Source: Bacteroidota bacterium (lineage in GTDB: Bacteria; Bacteroidota; Bacteroidia; AKYH767-A; OLB10). From it: DNA of 64,000 nucleotides. Within the stretch, counting starts at the first letter, position 1, and each line of letters opens with the position of its first letter. The notes beneath the pieces are model-generated. The model had not been told where the DNA came from. It did no database searches and worked only from the letters and a program-made list of their open reading frames with translations. The stretch spans positions 1-64,000 of the forward strand of contig JAFDWZ010000001.1 of assembly GCA_018268195.1 (NCBI GenBank). Direction: 5' to 3'. Both the position numbers and the translations under genes were made by a program. Shown in pieces: positions 42,298 to 51,388 of the stretch.

Positions 42298-42972
42298 ATG
42301 AAAATCCTGATAATAGAAGACGAAATGGAATTGGCGCAAGACGTTGCAAAATATCTTGCAGGGCAAAACTATGTGTGTGAAATAGCGAAAACATTTATTC
42401 AGGCATCTGAAAAAATAGGTATTTATCAATACGACTGTATTTTGTTGGACCTTATGCTGCCGGATGGTAGCGGGCTGGCTTTGCTTGAATTGCTTAAAAA
42501 GGAAAACAAACAAGACGGAGTTATTATAATTTCTGCAAAAAATTCATTAGAAGACAAAGTCAAAGGTTTGGAAATTGGGGCAGATGATTATTTGGCAAAA
42601 CCTTTTCATCTTTCAGAGCTTTCGGCAAGAATACTTTCCATTATTCGCAGAAAACAATTCAACAGCTCAAACATTATCCAACAAAATGAAATAACAATTG
42701 ACTTGTTAGGCAAAACGGTAAAAGTAAATGAGATTGAAATTTCTTTGACAAAAAAAGAGTTGGATTTGTTGCTGTTTTTCATTGGCAATAAAAACCGCGT
42801 CATTTCAAAAAGTGCTTTGGCAGAGCACCTTTCAGGCGACATTGCTGATATGTTTGACAATCACGATTTCGTCTATGCACACGTTAAAAACCTGAAAAAG
42901 AAACTGACGGAGGCAAACTATGGCAATTATATCAAAACAATCTACGGAACAGGCTATAAATGGGAAGCGTGA
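42298..42972 (+). CDS. OmpR/PhoB-family response regulator
   Basis: 224 residues. Receiver domain (~1-118): acidic EDE (7-9), phospho-acceptor Asp in CILLDLMLPDG (~51), Lys in LAKPF (~101). C-terminal winged helix (~128-224) with KKELDLLLFF, HVKNLKKKL and TIYGTGYKWEA. Its stop lies 13 bases inside the kinase gene, typical for co-translated pairs. It probably controls its own promoter and the PepSY/efflux genes through the 15-base element. Confidence 0.93.
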   Translation: MKILIIEDEMELAQDVAKYLAGQNYVCEIAKTFIQASEKIGIYQYDCILLDLMLPDGSGLALLELLKKENKQDGVIIISAKNSLEDKVKGLEIGADDYLAKPFHLSELSARILSIIRRKQFNSSNIIQQNEITIDLLGKTVKVNEIEISLTKKELDLLLFFIGNKNRVISKSALAEHLSGDIADMFDNHDFVYAHVKNLKKKLTEANYGNYIKTIYGTGYKWEA

Positions 42973-44228
42973 AACTTTTAGATAAAACCTTTGGGGTATA
43001 TCTGTTTAGCAGTATTGCAGTATTGGTGGTAGCAGCCCCAATATTTTATTTTACAATGAAGCAATTGTATATGGAAGATGCCGATGAAACGTTGGATTTA
43101 TACAAAAAAGAGTTTAAGTACTACGATTTACCTGTATTAAAACAATCAGATATTGAAAGCTATAATCGCTTTAACCGGGATATGAGAATAGAACCTTTTA
43201 ATGGCTATGTTGTTTCCGATACAATTTATTATAAAAATTACTTAGATACATTAAGCAACGAAAACGAACCCTACAGAGTGTTGCAATCATCCATTGTAAT
43301 TGAAAACAAACCCTATTTATTTACTGCACGAATTAGTTTGGTTGAAAACGAAGACCTGATGAAAAGTATTGCTTTTGTTTTCGTTGTTTTAATTGCATTG
43401 CTCTTAATTATTCTATTGGTAATAACACGGCTGTATTCTAAACGAATTTGGCAGCCCTTTCAAAACACACTTGCAAAAATTAAAACTTTTGATTTATCGC
43501 AGGGGAATAAAATTTCGTTTGAAAAAGTGAATATCAAAGAATTTAATGAACTAAACCTGTCTTTGCAAAAACTGACCGATCAAAATCTCTCTGTTTACAG
43601 TCAGCAAAAGGCTTTTATTGAAAACGCTTCTCACGAACTGCAAACACCATTGGCTGTTCTGAAAATCAAACTGAATTTATTACTTCAAAATAAAAACATC
43701 ACGAGTGAACAAGCTGCTTTATTAAGTGCAATAGATTTGCCGTTGGCAAGAATGACAAGAATAAATAAAAATCTTTTGCTGCTGGCAAAGATTGAAAACA
43801 AACAATTTGCTGAAGCAGAAAACCTTAACTTGAATGAAGTGATAAATGAAACTCTTGAGTTGCTGACGGACTACATTGCCTCAAAGAAAATTACTGTTGA
43901 TAAAAATCTTTCAGAAAATATCTATATATCCTGCAACAAAACTTTACTTGAAATCCTAATCAACAACTTATTGATTAATGCTAATGTGCACAACATTGAA
44001 CAAGGTAATATTCAAATTTCACTTACCGGAAAAACATTAGTTGTAAGCAATACAGGTAAAACTGCTTTAGATAAAGAAAAATTGTTTAAACGTTTTACAG
44101 TATCTTCTTCTCAAACGGTAAATAGTGGTCTGGGATTGGCAATTGTTAAAGAAATTTGCAATCGTTATCAGTGGAAGATCGAATACAACTTTGAAAATGA
44201 AATCCACACTTTTAAAGTCACATTCTGA
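42960..44228 (+). CDS. Sensor histidine kinase
   Basis: 422 residues. Two transmembrane helices (~12-33 and ~134-158) flank a ~100-residue periplasmic sensor with no recognised fold. Then a HAMP-like linker, dimerisation helix with phospho-accepting His in ENASHELQTPLAVL (~222), and a compact HATPase domain with NNLLINANVHN (N box) and GLGLAIVKEI (G2). The G1 box is weak (VSNTGKT). The stimulus is unknown; the neighbouring efflux genes suggest an envelope or toxic-ion signal. Confidence 0.9.
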   Translation: MGSVKLLDKTFGVYLFSSIAVLVVAAPIFYFTMKQLYMEDADETLDLYKKEFKYYDLPVLKQSDIESYNRFNRDMRIEPFNGYVVSDTIYYKNYLDTLSNENEPYRVLQSSIVIENKPYLFTARISLVENEDLMKSIAFVFVVLIALLLIILLVITRLYSKRIWQPFQNTLAKIKTFDLSQGNKISFEKVNIKEFNELNLSLQKLTDQNLSVYSQQKAFIENASHELQTPLAVLKIKLNLLLQNKNITSEQAALLSAIDLPLARMTRINKNLLLLAKIENKQFAEAENLNLNEVINETLELLTDYIASKKITVDKNLSENIYISCNKTLLEILINNLLINANVHNIEQGNIQISLTGKTLVVSNTGKTALDKEKLFKRFTVSSSQTVNSGLGLAIVKEICNRYQWKIEYNFENEIHTFKVTF

Positions 44229-44282
44229 GCGTTATATGCATTTTATTTATTCAATTGCTATTAATGATAGTTTCGCGCCATA

Positions 44283-44297
44283 ATCTTTCTTCAAAAT
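44283..44297 (+). promoter_or_regulatory. Partial copy of the response-regulator element before the PAP2 gene
   Basis: ATCTTTCTTCAAAAT shares TTCTTCAAAAT exactly with 42268-42278. The following -7 box is poor (TAGTC-like near 44310), so this copy is tentative. Confidence 0.35.
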
Positions 44298-44325
44298 ATA
44301 AAAACAACTTAGTCGCAAATAAATA

Positions 44326-45045
44326 ATGAGAAAAAACGCATTGTCACTTCTGTTGTTACTATCATTTCAATTTTGTTATTCTCAAAATTCAGATAGCCTC
44401 TTGGTTGCAGGAAAGGATTATGTTAAGGAAAATGTTTTGGCAAGAAGCAGATTTTCATACAAAAAAATATATGTTCCTACTTCGCTTATTGTTGCCGGCT
44501 TAATATTGAATGATAACCGACCCGAAAGTATCAAAAACGAAATCGTGGAAGAACGCAATAAATATCTGCCCTATTTCAAAACTCACGTAGATGATTATTT
44601 GCAATACAGCCCAATTGCTGTAGCGTATGGCCTTGATGCCTTCGGAATAAAATCGAAAACTGACTTAACCAATCGTACCGTCATCTTACTGAAAGGCGAA
44701 TTGTGTATGCTTGCAATAACACAGGTGCTTAAAAGAACTACTCATAACCTTAGGCCTGATCAGTCCAGTTACTCTTCTTTTCCTTCCGGCCATACTGCAC
44801 AGGCTTTTGCAGCCGCTACTTTTTTATCTGAAGAATACAAAGACCAATTCAAATGGATGCCTTATGCATCCTATGGAGTAGCATCTTGTGTTGGTGTATT
44901 ACGAATGGCCAACAATAAACATTTTATAAGCGATGTACTTGTGGGTGCCGGTATTGGTATTTTATCTATGAAGGTTGCCTACTTTACACATCAATATAAG
45001 TGGGGACGAAAAAAAAGTAGAAATTATAACAATAATATCCAATAG
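44326..45045 (+). CDS. PAP2-family membrane phosphatase
   Basis: 239 residues with N-terminal signal sequence. It carries the three phosphatase motifs: KRTTHNLRP (K-x6-RP, ~143), SFPSGHTAQ (~157) and LRMANNKHFISD (R-x5-H-x3-D, ~200), the last close to helices in the membrane. Substrates in the family are undecaprenyl pyrophosphate, lipid A phosphates or phosphatidate. Lies between the two-component genes and the PepSY gene, all on one strand. Confidence 0.9.
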   Translation: MRKNALSLLLLLSFQFCYSQNSDSLLVAGKDYVKENVLARSRFSYKKIYVPTSLIVAGLILNDNRPESIKNEIVEERNKYLPYFKTHVDDYLQYSPIAVAYGLDAFGIKSKTDLTNRTVILLKGELCMLAITQVLKRTTHNLRPDQSSYSSFPSGHTAQAFAAATFLSEEYKDQFKWMPYASYGVASCVGVLRMANNKHFISDVLVGAGIGILSMKVAYFTHQYKWGRKKSRNYNNNIQ

Positions 45046-45064
45046 TTTTAATCAGTTTATTGCA

Positions 45065-45099
45065 ATTCCAAATTTCTTCTAAATCGCCATCTATCTTTG
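45065..45099 (+). promoter_or_regulatory. Candidate response-regulator box and -7 box of the PepSY gene
   Basis: ATTCCAAATTTCTTC (45065-45079) is identical to 42259-42273 and is followed by TAAAT. The -7 box TATCTTTG is at 45092-45099, 27 bases from the start of the element as at the first site. Confidence 0.7.
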
Positions 45100-45124
45100 A
45101 CTTATAATTTTAAAAATAAAAAAA

Positions 45125-45553
45125 ATGAAAAAGACAGTAATTTTAATGGCGGCTATGTTTGCAGTAACATTGGTCAATGCACAAAAAATTTCGGACAAAG
45201 AAGTTCCGGCAGTGGTAAAATCTACCTTACAAAAAAATTACCCCGATGCCAGGGAAGTTAAATGGGAAAAAGAAAAAGGAAATTACGAGGCCGGTTTTGA
45301 ACATAACCATTCAGAGTATTCCCTACTGATGGATGTTTCAGGTAAAATAATTGAAACTGAAATTGAAATCAAAAAAGAAGAACTTCCTTTAAAAGTAAAA
45401 GAGTACGTGGCAAAAAATTATGCCGGAAGTAAAATTAAAGAAGCAGCAAAAATTACTGATGCCAAAGGAGTGGTTACCTATGAAGCAGAAGTAAATGGAA
45501 TGGATTTGATCTTTGATGCACAAGGCAATTTTATCGTTGCAAATAAAGATTGA
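45125..45553 (+). CDS. PepSY-like periplasmic protein
   Basis: 142 residues. Signal peptide 1-19 (FAVTLVNAQ), then two PepSY-like/DUF2874 beta-alpha units (VPAVVKSTLQKNYPDAREVKWEKEKGNYEAGF and LPLKVKEYVAKNYAGSKIKEAAKITDAKG-type). Proteins of this kind in Bacteroidota are often regulated by adjacent two-component systems and may bind a ligand or protein in the periplasm. It probably heads the efflux operon. Confidence 0.85.
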   Translation: MKKTVILMAAMFAVTLVNAQKISDKEVPAVVKSTLQKNYPDAREVKWEKEKGNYEAGFEHNHSEYSLLMDVSGKIIETEIEIKKEELPLKVKEYVAKNYAGSKIKEAAKITDAKGVVTYEAEVNGMDLIFDAQGNFIVANKD

Positions 45554-45565
45554 TTTAAAATTATC

Positions 45566-45598
45566 AGATGAAGCAGGTAATACAAACCTGCTTCATCT
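45566..45598 (+). promoter_or_regulatory. Perfect 13-bp hairpin between PepSY and TolC genes
   Basis: AGATGAAGCAGGT and ACCTGCTTCATCT with loop AATACAA. It has no T-run, so full termination is doubtful. It could attenuate or stabilise the upstream mRNA and set PepSY above the efflux proteins. Confidence 0.6.
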
Positions 45599-45614
45599 TA
45601 AACAATTAACAGCA

Positions 45615-46874
45615 ATGTTATTCTTTTTGCGTTATACCCGTTTTGTTTTAGGATTCTTTTTGGTGTTGCTGTTTGATGTTTCAAATGCTCAATCGCCAAA
45701 TGAACTCTCCTACTTCCTTTCCGCTGCTGAAAAAAATAGTCCCTTGCTGAACGATTACAACAACCAGGTGCTGATTACCAAAATTGACAGCCTAAAACTG
45801 CGAGCGAATTATGGATTCATTTTTTCAGGAGAAGGAAATGCCACCTATGCTCCGTCAGCAAAAGGTTGGGGATATGACAATGCCCTTTCCAACAGTCACA
45901 CCCTGTTTGCAGGCGTTCGAGTGATGCGCGAATTTCTAAGTCGTAATAATCTGAATACCCGATTGAAAAATTACAATTTAGGCATCGCTCAAATTTTGGC
46001 TCAAAAAAACATCAGCCAACAGGCATTAAAAAAACAGATTACCGATCAATACATCACGACTTATTCCAGTCAAAAACAATTGGCCATCACCAAAGAGGTG
46101 CTTCATTTACTGGAACAGGAAGATCTGGTGCTGAAAAAACTAACGCAGGTAGCGGTTTTCAAACAAACCGATTATCTCAATTTTAAAGTTAGCCAACAAC
46201 AAAATCAATTGGCCTACGAACAAAAAAAAGTGGAGATGGAGGCGAACTATGCTCTACTCAACTATTTGTGCGGAATTGTAGATGATCGTGTGGAGAATCT
46301 TCAGGAACCTATTTTCTCACAAATGGACGCATTGCCTTTTGACGAATCGGTGTATGCCCATTCCTTTCAGGCTGACTCAGCCAAAATAGCCAATGATGGT
46401 CAACTCATCGGTTATGATTACAAACCAAAAATTTCGGCTTATGCTGATGGGGGTTATCAGTCATCATTTGTTTTAACGCCTTATAAAAATTTTGGATTAA
46501 GCACCGGAATTTCACTTTCTATCCCGATTTATGACGGGCACAAAAAGAAAATGCTTTTGGATCAAAATAAAATTCAATTGGACAGCAGAACCCAATATGC
46601 AGCATTTGCAAAAAAACAATACCAACAGCAGGTGCTTCAAATTCAGAATCAAATGAAACAATATTCACAACTGAAAGAAACGGCACTTCATGATATGAAA
46701 TACGCAGAAACGCTAACCGAAGCCAATGCCAAACAACTACCCACCGGAGATGTACGAACGGTGGATTTTATTCTTTCGGTCAATAATCTGCTAACCTTAA
46801 AAAGCATGGTGGTTCAATATGATACCATGCTCCTCAATTTAGAAAACCAACTTCAAAATATTGTTTTGCCATGA
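45615..46874 (+). CDS. TolC-family outer-membrane efflux protein
   Basis: The frame is open from 45513, overlapping the PepSY gene, but the signal peptide MLFFLRYTRFVLGFFLVLLFDVSNAQ begins at ATG 45615 (419 residues). The rest has the TolC plan: long helices with Q/K/A-rich repeats (~120-220, 310-400) and short beta pieces. It is short for the family. The stop overlaps the adaptor start (ATGA at 46871). Confidence 0.85.
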   Translation: MLFFLRYTRFVLGFFLVLLFDVSNAQSPNELSYFLSAAEKNSPLLNDYNNQVLITKIDSLKLRANYGFIFSGEGNATYAPSAKGWGYDNALSNSHTLFAGVRVMREFLSRNNLNTRLKNYNLGIAQILAQKNISQQALKKQITDQYITTYSSQKQLAITKEVLHLLEQEDLVLKKLTQVAVFKQTDYLNFKVSQQQNQLAYEQKKVEMEANYALLNYLCGIVDDRVENLQEPIFSQMDALPFDESVYAHSFQADSAKIANDGQLIGYDYKPKISAYADGGYQSSFVLTPYKNFGLSTGISLSIPIYDGHKKKMLLDQNKIQLDSRTQYAAFAKKQYQQQVLQIQNQMKQYSQLKETALHDMKYAETLTEANAKQLPTGDVRTVDFILSVNNLLTLKSMVVQYDTMLLNLENQLQNIVLP

Positions 46875-47809
46875 TTCGATTTGTATTATATCTGCTTGCT
46901 TTTGGAATACTGAGTTTCGGTGTGGTCTCTTGTAAAAATGGGGATTCTTCCGCTACCGCTCCTGCAGAAACCGCAACTCCAAAACCCGAAACTCCGGTAA
47001 CGGTAGGTGAAGCGATAGACACCCTTCGGCTTTCCAATGCCATCACCCTAAATGCAACTGCAAGTTATTTGCTAAAAACAGATGTTAAAGCCAATACCAC
47101 AGGATATATTACGAAAATGTCCATCAAGTTAGGCGATGCAGTAAGAAGAGGACAGGTTTTGTTTGGATTGCAAACCAAAGAAGCCAGAGCCATTGGCAAT
47201 ACCATCAATCAGTTGGATCCTTCGTTCCGATTTCACGGGTCAACCACAGTAACAAGCCCGGCAACCGGCTTTGTGGCGATGGTCAATCATCAACCCGGAG
47301 ATTATGTGCAGGAAGGTGAAGTGTTGGCAACCATTAGCGATGCTTCCAGTTTTGGATTTGTAACCGATGTGCCGTTTGAATATCTTCAGATTTTTAAATC
47401 TCAAAAAAGTATTCCGGTTACACTCTCCGATGGCAGAACAATTCCGGGGCAGATTGCCAAGATAATGCCTTCGGCAGATCCTATTTCTCAAACGGTGAAA
47501 GTATTGGTGAAAGTTTCTTCATCAGAACCTATTCCGGAAAATCTCATTGGTACTATCAGTTTTTCTAAAGAGGGAGTTTTGGGATTGGCCGTTCCCAAAT
47601 CGGCTATGGTTACGGACGAAACTCAATCGGCTTTTTGGGTGATGAAGTTAATTGACCATCATACGGCCATCAAAGTTCCGGTGGAGAAAGGCGTAGAAAC
47701 CGACCGTTGGGTGCAGATAAAATCAGGCAACATCAAAGCCAAGGATAAAGTAATCACTTCCGGAAACTTTGGAGCCGGTGACACCATTCAGGTACAGATT
47801 GAAAAATAA
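46871..47809 (+). CDS. RND efflux periplasmic adaptor (MFP) lipoprotein
   Basis: 312 residues. Lipobox GVVSC (Cys21). Lipoyl/hairpin part (~55-140: GYITKMSIKLGDAVRRGQVLF, SPATGFVAMVNHQPGDYVQEGEVL) with a very short helical hairpin, then beta-barrel and membrane-proximal domains (LAVPKSAMVTDE, VITSGNFGAGD). It links the TolC-like protein to the pump. The ATG shares ATGA with the tolC stop. Confidence 0.9.
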   Translation: MIRFVLYLLAFGILSFGVVSCKNGDSSATAPAETATPKPETPVTVGEAIDTLRLSNAITLNATASYLLKTDVKANTTGYITKMSIKLGDAVRRGQVLFGLQTKEARAIGNTINQLDPSFRFHGSTTVTSPATGFVAMVNHQPGDYVQEGEVLATISDASSFGFVTDVPFEYLQIFKSQKSIPVTLSDGRTIPGQIAKIMPSADPISQTVKVLVKVSSSEPIPENLIGTISFSKEGVLGLAVPKSAMVTDETQSAFWVMKLIDHHTAIKVPVEKGVETDRWVQIKSGNIKAKDKVITSGNFGAGDTIQVQIEK

Positions 47810-47872
47810 AGATTATGAAATGAGTCATTGACGAATTCCATGTGACCATTAAGAACAATAAAAAATAGACAC

Positions 47873-50800
47873 TTGAAAAAATCATTCTTTCTTACCTATA
47901 AAAATCCTTTGCTGATTATCCTGCTGCTGATTTTGTTTGGCGGGGTGTTTTCCTATACCAAAATTCATTCGGCATTATTTCCGCAGATTACTTTTCCCAA
48001 AATAAAAATCATTGCCGATGCCGGACAGCAACCGGTGAGCCAGATGACGGTGGGCGTTACACGGGTTTTGGAAAATGCCGTAAAACAAGTCCCCGATTTG
48101 GAACTGCTACGAAGTACCACCAGCAGAGGAAGCTGCGAAATTTCTGCTTACATGTCGTGGAATTCGGATATCGATTTATCGCAACAGCGCATAGAATCCC
48201 GCATCAACCAAGTGAGAAATCAACTTCCACCGGATATAAACATCACGGTGGAGAAAATGAATCCCGCCATTTTGCCGGTGATGGGTTACGCACTGCACTC
48301 CAGAAATACCGATCCTATTGCACTGAAACAATTGGCTTTGTACACCATCAAACCTTTTCTATCTCAGGTGCCCGGGGTCAGCGACATTCGGATAATTGGC
48401 GGTCAGGACAAAGAGTTTTGGGTGGTTATGGATCAGCAAAAAATGGCAAGACTTGGACTTACGCCTACTCAGGTGGAAACCGCCATCAACAATACCAATT
48501 TTATTAAGTCCAATGGATATTCGGTGGATTATCGATATCTCTATCTTACCCTTACGGATGCTCAATTGAAGAACGAGGACCAATTAAAAAATCTGATTAT
48601 CAGTAATAATGGTAACCGAATAATTCAACTGCAAGACATAGCGCAAATTGATATTCATAAAGCCAAACAATACATCAAAATAAACGCCAACGGAGCGCAA
48701 AGTATTCTGATTGCCGTCATCCAGCAGCCCAATGCCAATGTGGTGGATGTAACCCGAGCCATGACTGCCAAAATGAAGGATTTGGAAAAATTACTTCCCA
48801 AAGATGTGCAGGTAAAACCTTATTATGTTCAGGCCGATTTTGTAAATGATGCCATCAAAAGTGTGACCGATGCTTTATGGATCGGATTGTTGTTGGCACT
48901 GATTGTAGCGGTTATTTTTCTGCGTTCATGGAAAGCCAGTGCGGTTATTTTAATCACCATTCCGGTTACTCTCAGCCTCACCATGCTGATCCTTTATGCT
49001 ATGGGACAAACATTTAATATCATGACCTTGGGCGCCATAGCAGCAGCCATCGGATTGATAATTGATGATGCCATAGTGGTGGTAGAACAAATTCACCGAA
49101 CGCACGAAGAACATCCTGAAGAATCCTCAAAAACATTGGTTCAGAAAGCCATCAATTATTTGCTAAAAGCGATGGTGGGCTCTTCACTGAGTACCATCGT
49201 TATTTTTCTTCCTTTTATGCTGATGTCCGGTGTGGCAGGCGCTTACTTTGGCGTGATGACCGACACGATGATCATAACACTGGTATGTTCTTTCTTCTCC
49301 ACATGGATTTTATTGCCGGTCGTGTATTTGCTGCTTTCCGGAAAAGGGACAAGCGAAAACTTCCAACATCATCATGTAAAAGAGCGAAAATGGGTTGGAT
49401 TTTTTATCAGAAAACCGCTGTTCAGTTATATTTTTATTGGAATTTTAATTTTGCTTACGGTACTTATTTTCCCAAGAGTAAGCACGGGATTTCTTCCCGA
49501 TATGGATGAAGGCAGCATTGTGCTGGATTACAGTTCGCCTCCCGGAACTTCTTTGGAAGAAACCGATAGAGAACTACAGATTGTAGATAAAATTATTACC
49601 GAAAATCCGGAAGTGGAAACCTACAGCAGACGCACCGGAACGCAAATGGGATTTTTCATCACAGAGCCTAATCGGGGCGATTATCTCATTCAACTTAAAA
49701 AAAATAGAACCCAGACTACCGAACAGGTCACCGAAGAACTCCGTAAGAAAATAGAAGCTTCCGGGCTGCCTTTGATTGTCGATTTTGGTCAGGTGATTAC
49801 CGATATGCTGGGCGATTTGATGACCAGTGTACAACCCATTGAAATTAAAATTTTCGGTACCGACCAAAAAACCATTGAAGCCTATTCTAAAAAAGTAGCC
49901 GATGAAGTGAGCAAGGTAAATGGGACAGCAGATGTATTTGATGGCATCGTCATTGCCGGACCCTCTATGAACATTATTCCCAATCTGAGAGCGCTGGCTC
50001 AATATCAAATCTCATTGCCCGATTTTCAAAAGCAACTCCAAGCCAACCTCGATGGAAATGTAGCGGGAAATATTTTTGATCAGGTGCAATATACGCCCAT
50101 CCGTTTGCTGTATAATGCCAAAAGCAACCAAAGTGTAGCGGAGCTAAAGAACAGCATGATCGCCCTTCCCAATGGCAGTCTGAAGCCTTTAAGTGAATTT
50201 GCTACTGTAGATCTGGTAAGTGGCGCTGCGGAAGTTAACCGGGAAGATTTGCAAACCATGGGCATTGTTACCGCCCGATTGGAAAATAAAGACTTGGGTG
50301 GAACGATAAAAAAAATCCAGGAACGCATTCATCAAAATATAAAATTGCCGTCAGGGTATTCCGTGGAATATGGTGGAGCGTATGCCGAACAGCAGAAATC
50401 ATTTCATGAGCTGAGCATTATTCTTGTGTTATCCTGCTTATTGGTTTTTACGGTTATTCTCTTTTTATTCCGGAATATTTGGGTGGCAGCTATTATTCTG
50501 TTGGTGGCTGTTCTGGGAGTTTCTGGCGGATTTATCGCACTCTATCTCACCGGTACACCACTGAATGTAGGTAGCTATACCGGTCTGATTATGATGGTGG
50601 GCATCATTGGTGAAAATGCCATTTTTACCTACTTGCAATACCATGAAAGTCTGGAGGAGAAAACAAGAGAAGAAGCCATTATCTACGCCATCAGCACTCG
50701 GCTTCGTCCCAAGTTGATGACTGCCATTGGTGCCATCATTGCGTTGATGCCATTAGCTTTGGGAATTGGCACCGGAGCACAAATGCACCAGCCGTTGGCC

Positions 50801-50908
50801 ATTGCCGTAATTGGTGGATTTATTTTCGCACTGCCTTTGTTGTTGATTGTGCTGCCTACTTTTTTGAACAAATTGAGAGAAAATAAAATTGAGACATCGG
50901 CAGAATAG
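47873..50908 (+). CDS. RND-family efflux permease (AcrB/HAE-like)
   Basis: 1011 residues, starting at TTG (ttgaaaaaatca, MKKSFFLTYKNPLLIILLLI). Twelve transmembrane helices and two periplasmic loops as in AcrB. The proton relay in TM4 keeps both Asp (AAAIGLIIDDAIVVVEQ, ~400), typical of drug pumps of the HAE type, unlike the heavy-metal CusA motif. Later landmarks are GFLPDMDEGSIVLDY (~535) and GIIGENAIFTYLQYH (~913). Substrate cannot be read from sequence. It lies 63 bases after the adaptor gene. Confidence 0.93.
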   Translation: MKKSFFLTYKNPLLIILLLILFGGVFSYTKIHSALFPQITFPKIKIIADAGQQPVSQMTVGVTRVLENAVKQVPDLELLRSTTSRGSCEISAYMSWNSDIDLSQQRIESRINQVRNQLPPDINITVEKMNPAILPVMGYALHSRNTDPIALKQLALYTIKPFLSQVPGVSDIRIIGGQDKEFWVVMDQQKMARLGLTPTQVETAINNTNFIKSNGYSVDYRYLYLTLTDAQLKNEDQLKNLIISNNGNRIIQLQDIAQIDIHKAKQYIKINANGAQSILIAVIQQPNANVVDVTRAMTAKMKDLEKLLPKDVQVKPYYVQADFVNDAIKSVTDALWIGLLLALIVAVIFLRSWKASAVILITIPVTLSLTMLILYAMGQTFNIMTLGAIAAAIGLIIDDAIVVVEQIHRTHEEHPEESSKTLVQKAINYLLKAMVGSSLSTIVIFLPFMLMSGVAGAYFGVMTDTMIITLVCSFFSTWILLPVVYLLLSGKGTSENFQHHHVKERKWVGFFIRKPLFSYIFIGILILLTVLIFPRVSTGFLPDMDEGSIVLDYSSPPGTSLEETDRELQIVDKIITENPEVETYSRRTGTQMGFFITEPNRGDYLIQLKKNRTQTTEQVTEELRKKIEASGLPLIVDFGQVITDMLGDLMTSVQPIEIKIFGTDQKTIEAYSKKVADEVSKVNGTADVFDGIVIAGPSMNIIPNLRALAQYQISLPDFQKQLQANLDGNVAGNIFDQVQYTPIRLLYNAKSNQSVAELKNSMIALPNGSLKPLSEFATVDLVSGAAEVNREDLQTMGIVTARLENKDLGGTIKKIQERIHQNIKLPSGYSVEYGGAYAEQQKSFHELSIILVLSCLLVFTVILFLFRNIWVAAIILLVAVLGVSGGFIALYLTGTPLNVGSYTGLIMMVGIIGENAIFTYLQYHESLEEKTREEAIIYAISTRLRPKLMTAIGAIIALMPLALGIGTGAQMHQPLAIAVIGGFIFALPLLLIVLPTFLNKLRENKIETSAE

Positions 50909-50933
50909 ATTTCTAAAGGGGATTTTGTAATTT

Positions 50934-50955
50934 GGAGGTGAGAAAAATGAACTAA
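50934..50955 (+). promoter_or_regulatory. Perfect Shine-Dalgarno followed by an ATG-AAC-TAA mini-ORF
   Basis: GGAGGTGA (50934-50941), rare in this AT-rich Bacteroidota context, is followed five bases later by ATG AAC TAA (50947-50955). The EamA ATG is only 11 bases after the TAA. A ribosome loading at the mini-ORF could reinitiate on the transporter gene. Confidence 0.5.
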
Positions 50956-50966
50956 ACATCAAAATT

Positions 50967-51383
50967 ATGTGGTGGATCTATGCAATACTATCAGCATTTT
51001 TTGCTTCGGTTACAGCCATTTTCGCAAAAATGGGAGTAGAAAATATCAATTCAAATTTAGCTACCGGCATCCGGACAATTGTTGTATTGGTCATGCTTTG
51101 GTGCATAATCCTGGCAAGAGGTGAAGCAAAAGGCATCGAAACAATTTCCAAACAGAATCTTTTCTTTTTAGTGATTTCTGGTATTGCCACGGGCTTATCG
51201 TGGATGTTTTATTTTAAGGCATTGCAAATGGGAAATGTATCTCAGGTCGCTCCTATAGATAAACTGAGTGTGGCGCTAACTGTAATTTTGGCCGTAGTCT
51301 TTTTAGGCGAAACATTAACTCTAAAAACCGCCATTGGTGCGGGTTTAATTATTGCCGGAACAGTAGTGATGATTTTGAAATAG
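50967..51383 (+). CDS. Small EamA/DMT-type transporter
   Basis: 138 residues, five hydrophobic helices forming one EamA half-unit: WWIYAILSAFFASVTAIFAKMG at the start and the LSVALTVILAVVFLGETLT segment near the end, which is the signature of the fold. Single-unit members must pair, as homodimers or with another gene, to form a 10-helix transporter. It is probably the last gene of the efflux run or an independent one. Substrate unknown. Confidence 0.85.
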   Translation: MWWIYAILSAFFASVTAIFAKMGVENINSNLATGIRTIVVLVMLWCIILARGEAKGIETISKQNLFFLVISGIATGLSWMFYFKALQMGNVSQVAPIDKLSVALTVILAVVFLGETLTLKTAIGAGLIIAGTVVMILK

Positions 51384-51388
51384 CCGAA

